From the NCBI GenBank assembly GCA_028693705.1, contig JAQUUX010000003.1, forward strand, positions 1-64,000: DNA of 64,000 bases, read 5' to 3'. The first letter of the stretch is position 1, and the number at the start of each line of letters is the position of its first letter. The notes beneath the pieces were generated by a model that was given only the letters and a program-made list of their open reading frames with translations, did no database searches and was not told the origin of the DNA. The DNA is from Lachnospiraceae bacterium. Lineage in GTDB: Bacteria; Bacillota; Clostridia; Lachnospirales; Lachnospiraceae. Below, in pieces: positions 44,666-53,701 of this stretch. The position numbers and the translations under genes were made by a program.

Positions 44666-46453
44666 CTAGTTCTCTGCAATAACCGTGCAGTTTACATAAT
44701 GATTTTCATTTACCCAGAACATCTCCGGAGCCTTTTCCTTACATTTCTCACAGCACTGGTTACATCTGGTGTGGAATGTACAGCCTGACGGCGGATTAAT
44801 CGGACTTGGTATCTGTCCTTCCAAAGTCTTTAGTCCTTCCATACCGATGGTCTCCAGATCCGGAATGGCGTCAAACAATGCCTTTGTATATGGATGAATC
44901 GGATTTTTAAAAATCTCATCTGCGGGACCAAATTCCACGATTTTACCCAGATACATAACCGCTATTTTATTTGACAGTGCATGTACAACACCAAGGTCAT
45001 GTGAAATCAGAATATTGGTCAGATGGAACTCATCCTTCAGATCCTTTAACAATTCCAGAATCTGTTTCTGACTGAATACGTCAATGGAACTGGTGGGCTC
45101 ATCCAGTACTACCAGCTTGGGATTAGAAGCCAATGATCTGGCAATGGCGATACGCTGCCTTTGTCCTCCGGAAAACTCATGAGGATATTTATAGCAGGCA
45201 TTTTCCGGGATTCCCACCATTTTCAGTAACTCTACAACACGTTTTAAACGTTCCTGTTCTCCCAGCTTTTCATATACATCAATAGGCTCTGCCACGATGT
45301 CCTTGATCAGCCATCTGGGATTTAAGCTCCAGAAGGGGTCCTGAAATACGATCTGCACATTTTTCTTAAAGGCATTACCATTCTTTTTCAGATCATCATA
45401 AACATCTACCCCATCAAAGAATACCTTGCCGTCTGTGGGGGCAAACAGCCCCAGAATGGTATTGACCAGTGTGGATTTACCACAGCCGGATTCTCCTACA
45501 ATTCCCAGTACTTCACCCTTTTTCAGTTCAAAGCTTACACCGTCTACTGCTTTTAGAGTCTGATGTTTTTGATGTTTGATCTCATCATTGATATCAAAAT
45601 ATTTTTTGATATTGTCTACCTTTAATAGAACATCGGTGTCCACCACATCCAGATTTTCCTGTGATTTTGTATGTACTGCTTCCAATAATACTTTGGTATA
45701 TTCGTCTTTCGGCTCTCTGACTACCTGTTCTACCAGACCCTCTTCCACGATTTTACTGTCATGGAGAATGGCAACCTTATCGCAGAATGCAGAAACCAAA
45801 CTCAGATTATTGGCAATAAACAGAACCGTGATATTGTATTTCTCCTGCAATTCTTTTAAAAGCTTCAGAATGCTGGCCTGAATAGTAACATCCAAATTTC
45901 GGGTAGGTTCATCTGCGATCAAAAATTCTGCCCCGCAGCAAAGCGCCAGTGCAATAATCACACGCTGCCTCTGTCCGCCGGATAACTGGTGTGGATATTT
46001 CTCCATAATGCTCTCTGCATCTGCCAGTTTTACCTCTCCTAACAGACGGATTGCTTCAGCATAAGCCTTTTTACGATTCATACCCTTGTGATTCTTTTTC
46101 AGCACATCAATCATGGTGGTTCCCACTCTGAATACCGGATTCAGGCAGCTCATGGGATCCTGGAAGATCATGGCGATCTTCTGTCCGCGAATATTACGCT
46201 GCATCTGATGCTGACTCTTTTTTAATAAATCCTCGCCCTCATATAAAATCTCGCCGGACTCTATAATGCCGGGCGGGCACTGTAAAAGCTTTAATATGGT
46301 AAGAGCCAGTACTGTTTTTCCCTGACCGGATTCACCAACCAGACCATAGGTTTCACCTTTTTCTATTTTCAGTTCTTTAATATCCAGGACCGTTTTCACG
46401 CCCTCAAAAGATTTATGCTTTACCACTAAATCATGTATTTCAAAAAATGCCAT
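44666..46453 (-). CDS. Dipeptide ABC transporter, fused double ATPase
   Basis: 595 residues, DppD and DppF in one chain. The first half has Walker A GESGQGKTVLALTIL and signature LSGGQRQRVIIALAL; the second has GESGCGKSTLVNTIL and FSGGQRQRIAIARSL. The C-terminal Cys-rich tail CTFHTRCNQCCEKC is typical of oligopeptide/dipeptide ATPases. Note GQGKT in place of GSGKS in the first site. It powers the permeases encoded upstream. Confidence 0.93.
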   Translation of the reverse strand: MAFFEIHDLVVKHKSFEGVKTVLDIKELKIEKGETYGLVGESGQGKTVLALTILKLLQCPPGIIESGEILYEGEDLLKKSQHQMQRNIRGQKIAMIFQDPMSCLNPVFRVGTTMIDVLKKNHKGMNRKKAYAEAIRLLGEVKLADAESIMEKYPHQLSGGQRQRVIIALALCCGAEFLIADEPTRNLDVTIQASILKLLKELQEKYNITVLFIANNLSLVSAFCDKVAILHDSKIVEEGLVEQVVREPKDEYTKVLLEAVHTKSQENLDVVDTDVLLKVDNIKKYFDINDEIKHQKHQTLKAVDGVSFELKKGEVLGIVGESGCGKSTLVNTILGLFAPTDGKVFFDGVDVYDDLKKNGNAFKKNVQIVFQDPFWSLNPRWLIKDIVAEPIDVYEKLGEQERLKRVVELLKMVGIPENACYKYPHEFSGGQRQRIAIARSLASNPKLVVLDEPTSSIDVFSQKQILELLKDLKDEFHLTNILISHDLGVVHALSNKIAVMYLGKIVEFGPADEIFKNPIHPYTKALFDAIPDLETIGMEGLKTLEGQIPSPINPPSGCTFHTRCNQCCEKCKEKAPEMFWVNENHYVNCTVIAEN

Positions 46454-46465
46454 ATTCTCATCTCC

Positions 46466-47350
46466 CTACTTTTTCCGTGTCTTTGGATCCAGAATTTCCC
46501 GAACGGCATCACCCAGCAGATTAAAGCATAATACAGTGATAAAAATTGCGATTCCGGGGAAAATACAGCACCACCACTTATCCGGGAAATAACTCTGCCC
46601 GTTGGAAATCATAAGTCCCCACTCCGGCATTGGTGCCTGAGCGCCTAATCCCCAAAAGGACAAAGAAGCAACGGTTAAGATAACACCACCCATATCCATG
46701 GAAGCCTGTACGATAATAGGGCTTATGGTATTTGGCAAAATATGTTTGAAAATAATCTTCATACGGCTGGTTCCAATGGTCTCTGCTGCCTGCACAAACT
46801 TTCTCTCCTTTACGGAAATGGCCTGCCCGCGAACCAGTCGGGTATACCATGGCCACCAGGAAATGGCGATGGCAATGGTTGCATTAGTCAGACTCGATCC
46901 CAGTAAAGCTACCAGCGCAATTGCCAGTAACAGTGGCGGGAAGGACAGAAAAACATCAGTGATACGCATAATGACATTATCCACTTTTCCACCTATGGAA
47001 CCGGCTATGGCACCTAACGGAACACCAATGATCAGCGCCAGACCAACAGCTAACACTGCTGCCCAGATAGATACTCTCGCACCGTAAATAACTCTGGTAA
47101 AAATGTCCCTGCCCAGCTCATCCGTACCAAAAAAGTAAGCAGCGCTGGGAGCCAGGAATTTCTCTGTAATATGTGTCTCATCTGCAATGTCCTCCGGATG
47201 CGGTACAATCCAGGGCGCAAAAATCGCCATAAGTACGATCAGAACCAATATAATCAAAGCCAATAAGGATAACTTATTCTTTGCAAGCAGATAAAGGCTT
47301 TTTTTAAAACTGTCTATTTTCGGTTTTAATGATTGTTTTATATTTTTCAT
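46466..47350 (-). CDS. Dipeptide ABC transporter permease (DppC-like)
   Basis: A 294-residue permease with an N-terminal anchor helix and about five core helices. FFGTDELGRDIFTRVIYGAR is the well-known DppC/OppC signature, and FVQAAETIGTSRMKIIFKHI is the EAA loop that touches the ATPase. It lies 12 bases upstream of the ATPase gene. Confidence 0.93.
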   Translation of the reverse strand: MKNIKQSLKPKIDSFKKSLYLLAKNKLSLLALIILVLIVLMAIFAPWIVPHPEDIADETHITEKFLAPSAAYFFGTDELGRDIFTRVIYGARVSIWAAVLAVGLALIIGVPLGAIAGSIGGKVDNVIMRITDVFLSFPPLLLAIALVALLGSSLTNATIAIAISWWPWYTRLVRGQAISVKERKFVQAAETIGTSRMKIIFKHILPNTISPIIVQASMDMGGVILTVASLSFWGLGAQAPMPEWGLMISNGQSYFPDKWWCCIFPGIAIFITVLCFNLLGDAVREILDPKTRKK

Positions 47351-47393
47351 GTGACATCTACCTTTCTATTTCCTATTACCTGTTTCGTTTCTG

Positions 47394-48404
47394 CTACAGA
47401 CGAACACGGGGATCCGTGGCAATGATAATGTCAGCTATCAGATTCAGTATGATATAGCTTACTGCCCCGAAAATAGTGACACCAATGATCGCCGGAAAAT
47501 CCAGAGACGTAATAGAAGAAGTGATATAGCTTCCAATTCCCGGCCAGCTGAAAATCGCTTCTACCAGGAATGTACTGGTTAAGGTATAGCCCATGGACAA
47601 CGCCACATCTGTTGCCGTTGCTCCCAGAGAATTCTTCAAGGCATATTTCCAAAGCATCTTAAACTCGGTCAGTCCATAACTTCTGCCGGCCACAATATAA
47701 TCCTCATTTAAGATTTCCAGCAATGCACTTCTGGTCATACGGGATACCAGCCCAATCGGGTAAAGTGCAATCGTGATGCAAGGTAAAATAATGTGTTGCA
47801 GACCATCCATGAACAAATTGAATTTACCGGTTAATATGCAATCTAATAACAGCAGTCCTGTAATATGAGGTCTGCTCTCAAAAATCGTTGCTGTGACACT
47901 AACCTGTCCGCCAAGAGGCAATACATTCAGAGTCTTGTAGAAAATCAGCTGCAAAAACAACGCAACCCAGAAAGTCGGCAATGATACTGCTCCTATGGAA
48001 AAAACACGACTGGCATGATCCAGCATTTTATCTTTTTTCTTGGCAGAATAAATACCCAGTGGAATACCTAGTACAATGGCCAGCACAAACGCCATAATAA
48101 CCAGCTCCAGAGTTGCCGGAATATATTCACCCAGTTCCTCGCTTACCGGTTTATGAGTCTTTAAGGATTTTCCCAGATCTCCATGGAGTAAATCCCCAAT
48201 ATATTCCACATACTGCATATAAAGAGGATCATTTAGTCCCAATTCCTCTCTTGCCTGCTCCAGCTGTTCAGCTGTTGCTCTCTGCCCCGCCCATTTTACA
48301 GCCGGATCAGACGGCAGAACCCTGGAAATCAAAAAGGTAATTGTTACAACTCCCAATAGAACCAGTAAACTGCCCAGTATACGCTTACCAATATATTTCA
48401 GCAT
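47394..48404 (-). CDS. Dipeptide ABC transporter permease (DppB-like)
   Basis: A 336-residue permease. The N-terminus MLKYIGKRILGSLLVLLGVV and LPSDPAVKWAGQRATAEQLE are typical of DppB/OppB; YIVAGRSYGLTEFKMLWKYA is the EAA loop. It follows the binding-protein gene after a 143-bp gap that holds a hairpin and a tandem repeat. Confidence 0.93.
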   Translation of the reverse strand: MLKYIGKRILGSLLVLLGVVTITFLISRVLPSDPAVKWAGQRATAEQLEQAREELGLNDPLYMQYVEYIGDLLHGDLGKSLKTHKPVSEELGEYIPATLELVIMAFVLAIVLGIPLGIYSAKKKDKMLDHASRVFSIGAVSLPTFWVALFLQLIFYKTLNVLPLGGQVSVTATIFESRPHITGLLLLDCILTGKFNLFMDGLQHIILPCITIALYPIGLVSRMTRSALLEILNEDYIVAGRSYGLTEFKMLWKYALKNSLGATATDVALSMGYTLTSTFLVEAIFSWPGIGSYITSSITSLDFPAIIGVTIFGAVSYIILNLIADIIIATDPRVRL

Positions 48405-48432
48405 ATTTTAAACCACACCTTTCCTGCCAATA

Positions 48433-48458
48433 CGCCCGGGTAATTTCTTACCCAGGCG
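48433..48458 (-). terminator. Intra-operon hairpin downstream of the binding-protein gene
   Basis: CGCCTGGGTAA and TTACCCGGGCG form an 11-bp stem (one G-T) around four bases, 90 nt past the binding-protein stop. No T-run follows, so it is more likely an mRNA-stabilising or attenuating hairpin that raises the binding protein over the permeases. Confidence 0.55.
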
Positions 48459-48479
48459 TGGTTTACATAAATCTTATAC

Positions 48480-48539
48480 ATTTTACTTCCATGATACTTA
48501 TTTCAAGGAAGCTTACTTCGATGAAATTTATTTCGACGA
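48480..48539 (-). repeat. Four tandem 15-nt repeats after the binding-protein stop
   Basis: On the minus strand the units TCGTCGAAATAAATT, TCATCGAAGTAAGCT, TCCTTGAAATAAGTA and TCATGGAAGTAAAAT follow one another, each 15 nt with the core GAARTAA. The true stop (AAGTAA at 48548) has the same core and could be the source. Each unit has an in-frame TAA. Confidence 0.75.
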
Positions 48540-48547
48540 AGTTTGTT

Positions 48548-50146
48548 TTACTTCATTGTGACCTTATAGTAGTCAATTGCACTTGGATATGCCGGATTCT
48601 CTTTTACATTTTCAACAGCCGGACTTAATGCATAAACAGTTGTCAGATCATATGGGAAAATGAAGTTTGCATCATCTACCAATTTCTTCTGAATCTCAAT
48701 GTAATCCTGTTCTGCTGCATCTCTGTTGGAAGCTGTCTGAATCTGTGCATCATCAATCAGTGCATCGATTTCCGGATCATTCATATAAGCAAAGCCATAG
48801 TTAATGGTATCCTCACTATGTACCATGGAGATGAACCAGCTGGATGGATCTGCATAATCAGGCCACCACATGAAGCAAAGGATATCCTGTCTGTCATTAG
48901 GTTCTGTATTCTTTGCTTTATCCCACTGTGCATCCCATTCCATGGCATTGATCTCTAAATCAATTCCCAGTTTCTTTAAATTAGACTGCCATAACTGTGC
49001 AAAAGTAGCATAGCTGTCATCACCTGTAGGATAGGTAAAGTCAAGGGTAATACCCTGGCTTACATCTACACCTGATTTATCCAGATATTCCTGTGCTTTT
49101 TCCAGATCAAAATTATACTGGAACATTGTATCATCATGTCCCCACAAACCGGATGGAATCATACCATGGGACTGTACTCCGGTTCCACCTAATACATTGT
49201 TCACGGTTTCTTCATAAGGGAAAGCATAGGATAATGCACGTCTGAAATCTGCATTGTCCATATAATCAGCCTCAGAGTTCAGGCAAAGTGTAACGTTAAT
49301 GAAAGTTTTTGCTTCATATATATTGACTTTATCAGTTTCTGCTCTCAGCGCTTCCAAATCCGTTGAAGAAAAACCGCTGGAAATCTGTGCCTCGCCTGTT
49401 TCCAATAACTGACGGCGTGCACTGGATTCAGAAACCTCTCTGACGATTACGTTCTGATACTGATTATCCTGCCAGCCATCTCTGTAATCTGCATATGCTT
49501 TTAATACGCAGGTATCACCTGTTGCCTGAGCAATAGTGTAAGGACCTGAACCGCCATCATTTCCTGCATTGAACCAGTCGGAATCCTGTGCTGCAGCTTC
49601 TTCACTCATGATATAAGCTGCATATGCTGCTGATGCGATCAGATCTATAGAAGCGGAATAGCTGCAGGTAAAGGTAACCTGATAATCACCTGTTGCTTCA
49701 ACTTTTTCTACACTGTCCCAGATATAAGCAGCGCCCTGTCCGATTTCCATAGTACGGTTAATGGAATCTACGACTGACTTGGCTGTCATCTGTGTACCAT
49801 CATGGAAGGTTACATCATCTCTTAATTCAAACACCCACTCTGTTCCGTCTTCATTGCTGGTCCAGGAAGTTGCAAGTGCAGGTTCTACTTCACCGGTTTC
49901 ATCATTATAATAAGACAGTGTTTCATATACATTTTTCAAAATCATAACACCGTTGGAGTTCTCACTGCTGGGATCCAGGGTAACATATGGTAAGCTGGCA
50001 TAGGCATGATATAACACATTGCCTTCTACAGAAGTGCTTTCCTGTGCGCCGGTCTCCTCTCCTCCTTCAGTTGCTGATCCGCAACCACTTAAAACAGAAA
50101 CACCAAGTGCTGTGCAAAGTAACATAGCCAATAATTTCTTTTTCAT
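48548..50146 (-). CDS. Dipeptide/oligopeptide-binding lipoprotein (SBP family 5)
   Basis: A 532-residue solute-binding protein. The signal peptide ends in lipobox VLSGC. The family-5 fold starts with YVTLDPSSENSNGVMILKNV and has the signature region EWVFELRDDVTFHDGTQMTA near residue 110. It captures the substrate for the DppBC-like permeases. The promoter must lie in the 90 bases after the PucR-gene terminator, but no clear -35 box was found. AGAGGAGGAG precedes the ATG. Confidence 0.93.
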   Translation of the reverse strand: MKKKLLAMLLCTALGVSVLSGCGSATEGGEETGAQESTSVEGNVLYHAYASLPYVTLDPSSENSNGVMILKNVYETLSYYNDETGEVEPALATSWTSNEDGTEWVFELRDDVTFHDGTQMTAKSVVDSINRTMEIGQGAAYIWDSVEKVEATGDYQVTFTCSYSASIDLIASAAYAAYIMSEEAAAQDSDWFNAGNDGGSGPYTIAQATGDTCVLKAYADYRDGWQDNQYQNVIVREVSESSARRQLLETGEAQISSGFSSTDLEALRAETDKVNIYEAKTFINVTLCLNSEADYMDNADFRRALSYAFPYEETVNNVLGGTGVQSHGMIPSGLWGHDDTMFQYNFDLEKAQEYLDKSGVDVSQGITLDFTYPTGDDSYATFAQLWQSNLKKLGIDLEINAMEWDAQWDKAKNTEPNDRQDILCFMWWPDYADPSSWFISMVHSEDTINYGFAYMNDPEIDALIDDAQIQTASNRDAAEQDYIEIQKKLVDDANFIFPYDLTTVYALSPAVENVKENPAYPSAIDYYKVTMK

Positions 50147-50230
50147 ATTGCTCCTCCTCTTTAAATCGCTAAAGTCTACAAATTTATTCTATACTTTACA
50201 GGATTTTCTTTTCTTTTGCATCGGTTTAAA

Positions 50231-50279
50231 GGCAAAAAATAAGCGTCTTTCATTGTCCATTTGGACAACAAAAGACGCC
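50231..50279 (-). terminator. Intrinsic terminator of the PucR regulator gene
   Basis: GGCGTCTTTTGTTGTCC and GGACAATGAAAGACGCT pair on the minus strand around AAAT, followed by TATTTTTTG. It separates the regulator from the transporter operon. Confidence 0.85.
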
Positions 50280-50313
50280 TTTCTTACACTTTTGGTTACC
50301 ATAAGGTGATTTG

Positions 50314-51703
50314 CTATACCCTATGCTTCTTATTTTCCTGTTTTTCCAACAAACGCTCCAGTGCCATAGCCCTGTAATAATTGTAGGATTCCGGCATGAA
50401 CGCCACATTTAAACGCAACAGCTCATTGATTTTACGGATACGGTACTTAATGGTGTTCTTATGCAAAAACATTAATTCTGCTGTTTCCGCAATATTAGAA
50501 TGGGCATCCAACAAGTAAACAGCCAGCGTACGATGCAGTTCCTTTTCCATTTCTTTGTCATTTTGCACCAAAGGATTCAGTATTTTCAAATAATTCTGTA
50601 CTGCCAGCTCGCCCTGGGCGATCAGTTCTTCACACTCTTCGGCAAAACGAATTTCCTGGATAGTATAAACTGCTCTGGGCAAATAGATTTTAGAAACAGC
50701 ATCTGTAAAATTACCAATTGCCACATAATCAAGTCTGGCATCTGCCGTACTGCCAATATAATTGCAAAGGTACAGAGAAGAGGACATTCCCTTTTCTTCC
50801 AAATCTGCTGCCAGCTTATCTGCCAGATCATAGGCATTTTTATCCTGTATCAGATCAATAAAAACAACCAGATTCTTCTCATAAATATCTGCGATTAGAA
50901 TATTGCTTTCATCTTTCAGGGTTTCTCTGGCACATTCCAGCATGCTTTGTAACTGATTTTCATCCTGGTGTTCTATGCCGTGTTGCTCGTCCTTCTGATT
51001 TTGCAAATAATGTCTTTTTATCCAGGGAAATCGGCTGTACAACGCCCTTCTTTCCCATGATTCCGTTACACTGTTCCAGTATCTTATCAAAACTGTTTTC
51101 CAGAAATCTCGGCCACATGGCATAGCCCATTGCCTGCTTCTCTCCATTAGCAAGGATAATTGAAAAATGGGTTCTGTCACTGAGCATCTTGAGCAACGCA
51201 TCCATACTCCGCTGATGGCTCGGCAGCATGGAGATACGATCTAATATCTCCGGTACAAAATAAGTATCCCTGATCTGATCCTTTAAAATAGCTTCCTCTA
51301 CCTCAGAAATCACCTCACTGTAGCGGAGATTATACAGATTTTCCGGCATACATATCAATGGGAAATTCAGTTCATCCGCCAATTGAATCAAGCGCTTGTC
51401 AATCGCAGGTAAAATCATACCCACATAATATAAAATCAGTCCCACATCCCCGGTGGCACTTAATTTACGTAAAATCGTACACTGTGCATCCACATCCGTC
51501 TTCACACCGGCAAAGCAGGAAATAATCAGCTCTCCTCCATTGAAAATGATCTTCTCATAAAGATCATCCATAACAGAATCGTCATCATAACATTCCAATA
51601 CTGAAACTGCTGCAATCAGTCTGTTTAATCCATTTTTTCCTGCAATTACACTGGCTTCCCGTAAACATGGCAGCTGCATTGCTTCCGCTACTGAAACACT
51701 CAT
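50314..51703 (-). pseudogene. Frameshifted PucR-family regulator
   Basis: Two overlapping frames encode one regulator. The first (51703 to 50960) begins with the PucR N-terminal domain (MSVSVAEAMQLPCLREASVI) and ends in an out-of-frame tail (SEGRATRHRTPG). The second, open from 51201 to 50314, carries the C-terminal part with the HTH_30 helix-turn-helix (LAVYLLDAHSNIAETAELMF, HKNTIKYRIRKINELLRL). The change of frame must lie between about 50985 and 51200. Together they make the usual ~460 residues. PucR proteins activate catabolic operons and this one lies next to the peptide/hydantoin genes. If the shift is real, the DNA-binding half is lost. Confidence 0.82.
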
Positions 51704-51717
51704 TTATGAGACCTCCG

Positions 51718-52356
51718 TTACTTTGGTTTTTTATTTTCTTCTAACCACTGATTATATCTCTTTTCAAATTCCGTTTGCGAAATATTTAGTTTCTCAGCCC
51801 CTCTATTTTTTAAATAATCCTTTTCAAATACCGATGTAAAAATTTCTTCTTCTCTTCCTTCTTCTCTTCCTTCTTCTCTTCCAATCTCCTGATTTTCCAA
51901 ATCTCTCATATGCAATGTCATATATTCCGTCCTCCATTCCTCATGATTTCTGGTTTTTACTACGGCATTCTGTATTCGTCCGGTGAAATCATCCACTACC
52001 TCATGATGCACCACATACTGCAAAAAATTTTCCATACGCGCAGAAACGTCTTTTGCAGTTCCATCTGCACATAGAAAAATTTTCTGTGCTTCATCCCCTA
52101 AAAATAACTTTGGCATCTCTACATCATACACCGTATTCTCATCATCCTCCGCATATATATCCAGACGTACACCACGCCCAACAGCAGTTATTTCTATTGC
52201 CTTCTGCTTTTCCGGATAAATAATTCGAATTATTTTACGGTTCAAGATCATTTCCAATAATTCTTTGCATAACCCCGGATCATCATAAAGTACTTTACAA
52301 TACATAAAGTCATCTGAAAATTCCAGTTCTTCATATTTCTTTTCACTTTTTGCCAT
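51718..52356 (-). CDS. Rpn/PD-(D/E)XK family protein, probably shortened
   Basis: 212 residues of the Rpn family (recombination-promoting nuclease, formerly putative transposase). The N-terminal part KYEELEFSDDFMYCKVL and DIYAEDDENTVYDVEM carries the Asp and Glu of the nuclease site. Directly after VEM the sequence jumps to PKLFLGDEAQKIFLCADG, while family members as I know them have about 55-60 more residues here, starting with a Gln that completes the site. This looks like an in-frame internal deletion. Near the end is a GREEGREEGREEE repeat, common in the family. It lies 14 bases before the PucR gene and shares its transcript. ATG 52356 follows AAAGGA. Confidence 0.72.
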   Translation of the reverse strand: MAKSEKKYEELEFSDDFMYCKVLYDDPGLCKELLEMILNRKIIRIIYPEKQKAIEITAVGRGVRLDIYAEDDENTVYDVEMPKLFLGDEAQKIFLCADGTAKDVSARMENFLQYVVHHEVVDDFTGRIQNAVVKTRNHEEWRTEYMTLHMRDLENQEIGREEGREEGREEEIFTSVFEKDYLKNRGAEKLNISQTEFEKRYNQWLEENKKPK

Positions 52357-52535
52357 TCTTTCTGTCCTTTCATATGATGCAGAAAGAATCAGCATAAGCC
52401 TGTGCCCTGTCTGTCTATCCCCCTGCATATTTAATTGTTGTAAGCAAGGAGTTCTGCGGGCATCCGCTTGAGACATTGCAGGTTGCAATTAGAATTGTCT
52501 TTAGAGTATTTTAGAAAACATTGCTTGTGGTCAAA

Positions 52536-52565
52536 GTATATCATAGCCTTATATTTGCCTTCAAT
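52536..52565 (-). promoter_or_regulatory. Promoter of the Rpn-pucR unit
   Basis: TTGAAG (52560-52565) and TATACT (52536-52541), 18 bases apart on the minus strand. It is the only good match upstream of the Rpn-like gene. Confidence 0.5.
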
Positions 52566-52784
52566 CATAACTTTTGCTAAAAAAATAGAAAACACCTACT
52601 GCTGTATTATTCACCGAAGCTCCCCCCACTAGCATCCTCAAGTCTAAGATGGGTGTATATTCATCGTAACTAATATATCCCTTGAATTCCATTTTTTTCG
52701 GTAAAATGTTGTATTTATATAAAATAGTACAGACTTTCCCCATCTCCTTGATGCGAATAAAAAATGCACATATTGCTACAGGTA

Positions 52785-52813
52785 TAAAAATGGGGAATCC
52801 ACAACAGATTCCC
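52785..52813 (-). terminator. Intrinsic terminator after the MNT/HEPN pair
   Basis: GGGAATC and GATTCCC pair on the minus strand around a seven-base loop, followed by CATTTTT. It begins about 14 nt after the HEPN stop codon. Confidence 0.75.
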
Positions 52814-52826
52814 TCCTCTTTGTTTA

Positions 52827-53207
52827 TCATTCTTTGATTTCAGCTTCAATATATCTACTCATTTCCTGATAGAACAATTCAGCTTTCTCCAATTGTTCCT
52901 CCGCATCCGCTTTTGAAACAATATAGTAATCATCATAATCACTCTTATTCCTGATCTGGAATGATTCCATTACTATCTTTGAATATTGTTTGTCAAAAAT
53001 TCCTTCTTTTACATAATCCTTCTGAAAACAGGCAATTACCCCTGCATGTTTTGAAAAGTCTTTACTATCCAGAGCAAGTACAGCTCTTGTTGCCGAAAAG
53101 ATTGCATAATACGAGCGACCTATTGAATCCTTATAAAGGCCACCAGAAAGAAGTAATCTGGAGGCCTTCAATTTCTCTTCTGCCGTTTCTAAGCGATGCT
53201 TAGCCAA
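52827..53207 (-). CDS. HEPN-domain protein
   Basis: A 126-residue helical HEPN protein (AEEKLKASRLLLSGGLYKDS, then SYYAIFSATRAVLAL). The conserved Arg-Asn is at 86-87 in IRNKSDYDDYY; the His of the RX4-6H ribonuclease motif is absent, so it may belong to the COG1895-type branch without toxin activity. It follows the nucleotidyltransferase gene by 16 bases, the normal MNT/HEPN pairing, here with the MNT first. The start is TTG 53207 after TAGG. Confidence 0.85.
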   Translation of the reverse strand: MAKHRLETAEEKLKASRLLLSGGLYKDSIGRSYYAIFSATRAVLALDSKDFSKHAGVIACFQKDYVKEGIFDKQYSKIVMESFQIRNKSDYDDYYIVSKADAEEQLEKAELFYQEMSRYIEAEIKE

Positions 53208-53223
53208 ACTAACCTACGTTTCA

Positions 53224-53565
53224 TTATGCACTGATTCTTACCCCTTCGTTCATAATATTTCTATAATACGGTAAATCATACTTCATTTTTTCAAATTCTG
53301 CCTGTGAAATCACGGTAGGTGAAATTACAATATCATATTCAAAAGCAACTTCAAATGATTCATCCCATACTCTCTTTAATGTCTTTTCTGCCTGTTCCCT
53401 CGATTCATCAACAATAGCTACCATATCTATGTCTGACTCATTATCATTATCATTTCTCGCATAGGAGCCATATAAGTATACAGAAACCAGATGCTCTCCA
53501 TAACATTCACGATAAATTTTAGCAATAAGTTTTGTAATTGTATTCAACTCGCTTTTTGTACACAT
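53224..53565 (-). CDS. MNT-type minimal nucleotidyltransferase
   Basis: A 113-residue nucleotidyltransferase. The active site is YGSYARNDNDNESDIDMV (G33, S34, D45, D47), and the third Asp is in FEYDIVIS. It forms a two-gene unit with the HEPN protein. In several such pairs the MNT protein blocks the HEPN toxin by nucleotidylation. The start at 53565 was chosen because a strong GGAGGTGG site lies seven bases upstream; the frame is open further but without a site. Confidence 0.88.
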   Translation of the reverse strand: MCTKSELNTITKLIAKIYRECYGEHLVSVYLYGSYARNDNDNESDIDMVAIVDESREQAEKTLKRVWDESFEVAFEYDIVISPTVISQAEFEKMKYDLPYYRNIMNEGVRISA

Positions 53566-53701
53566 ATAGCCACCTCCTATCCTTTTCTTATTATAACCAA
53601 TATCTGAGAGATTGAAAAGAAACTCTTTATGAAAAAGATAATAGTAAAAAGAAACCTGTCTGATTGTAACATTCATGAAACAGGTTTCTTTTCATTTTCT
53701 G

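Larger units (their letters stand above)
52357..52826. other. Gene-free stretch with promoter and terminator
   Basis: This 470-bp gap holds the leader of the Rpn-like gene (about 175 nt), its promoter at 52536-52565, and the terminator of the HEPN gene at 52785-52813. An 89-codon open frame (52561-52830) spans the terminator and has no family resemblance, so I do not call it a gene. Nothing else was seen. Confidence 0.6.

Noticed and set aside
52561-52830. 89-codon open frame overlapping the HEPN stop codon
   Set aside because: It runs through a good intrinsic terminator (52785-52813), has no known motif, and its only start coincides with the HEPN stop.
52827-53565. Active MNT/HEPN toxin-antitoxin pair
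   Set aside because: The pair itself is accepted, but the HEPN protein lacks the RX4-6H His, so toxin activity is not claimed.
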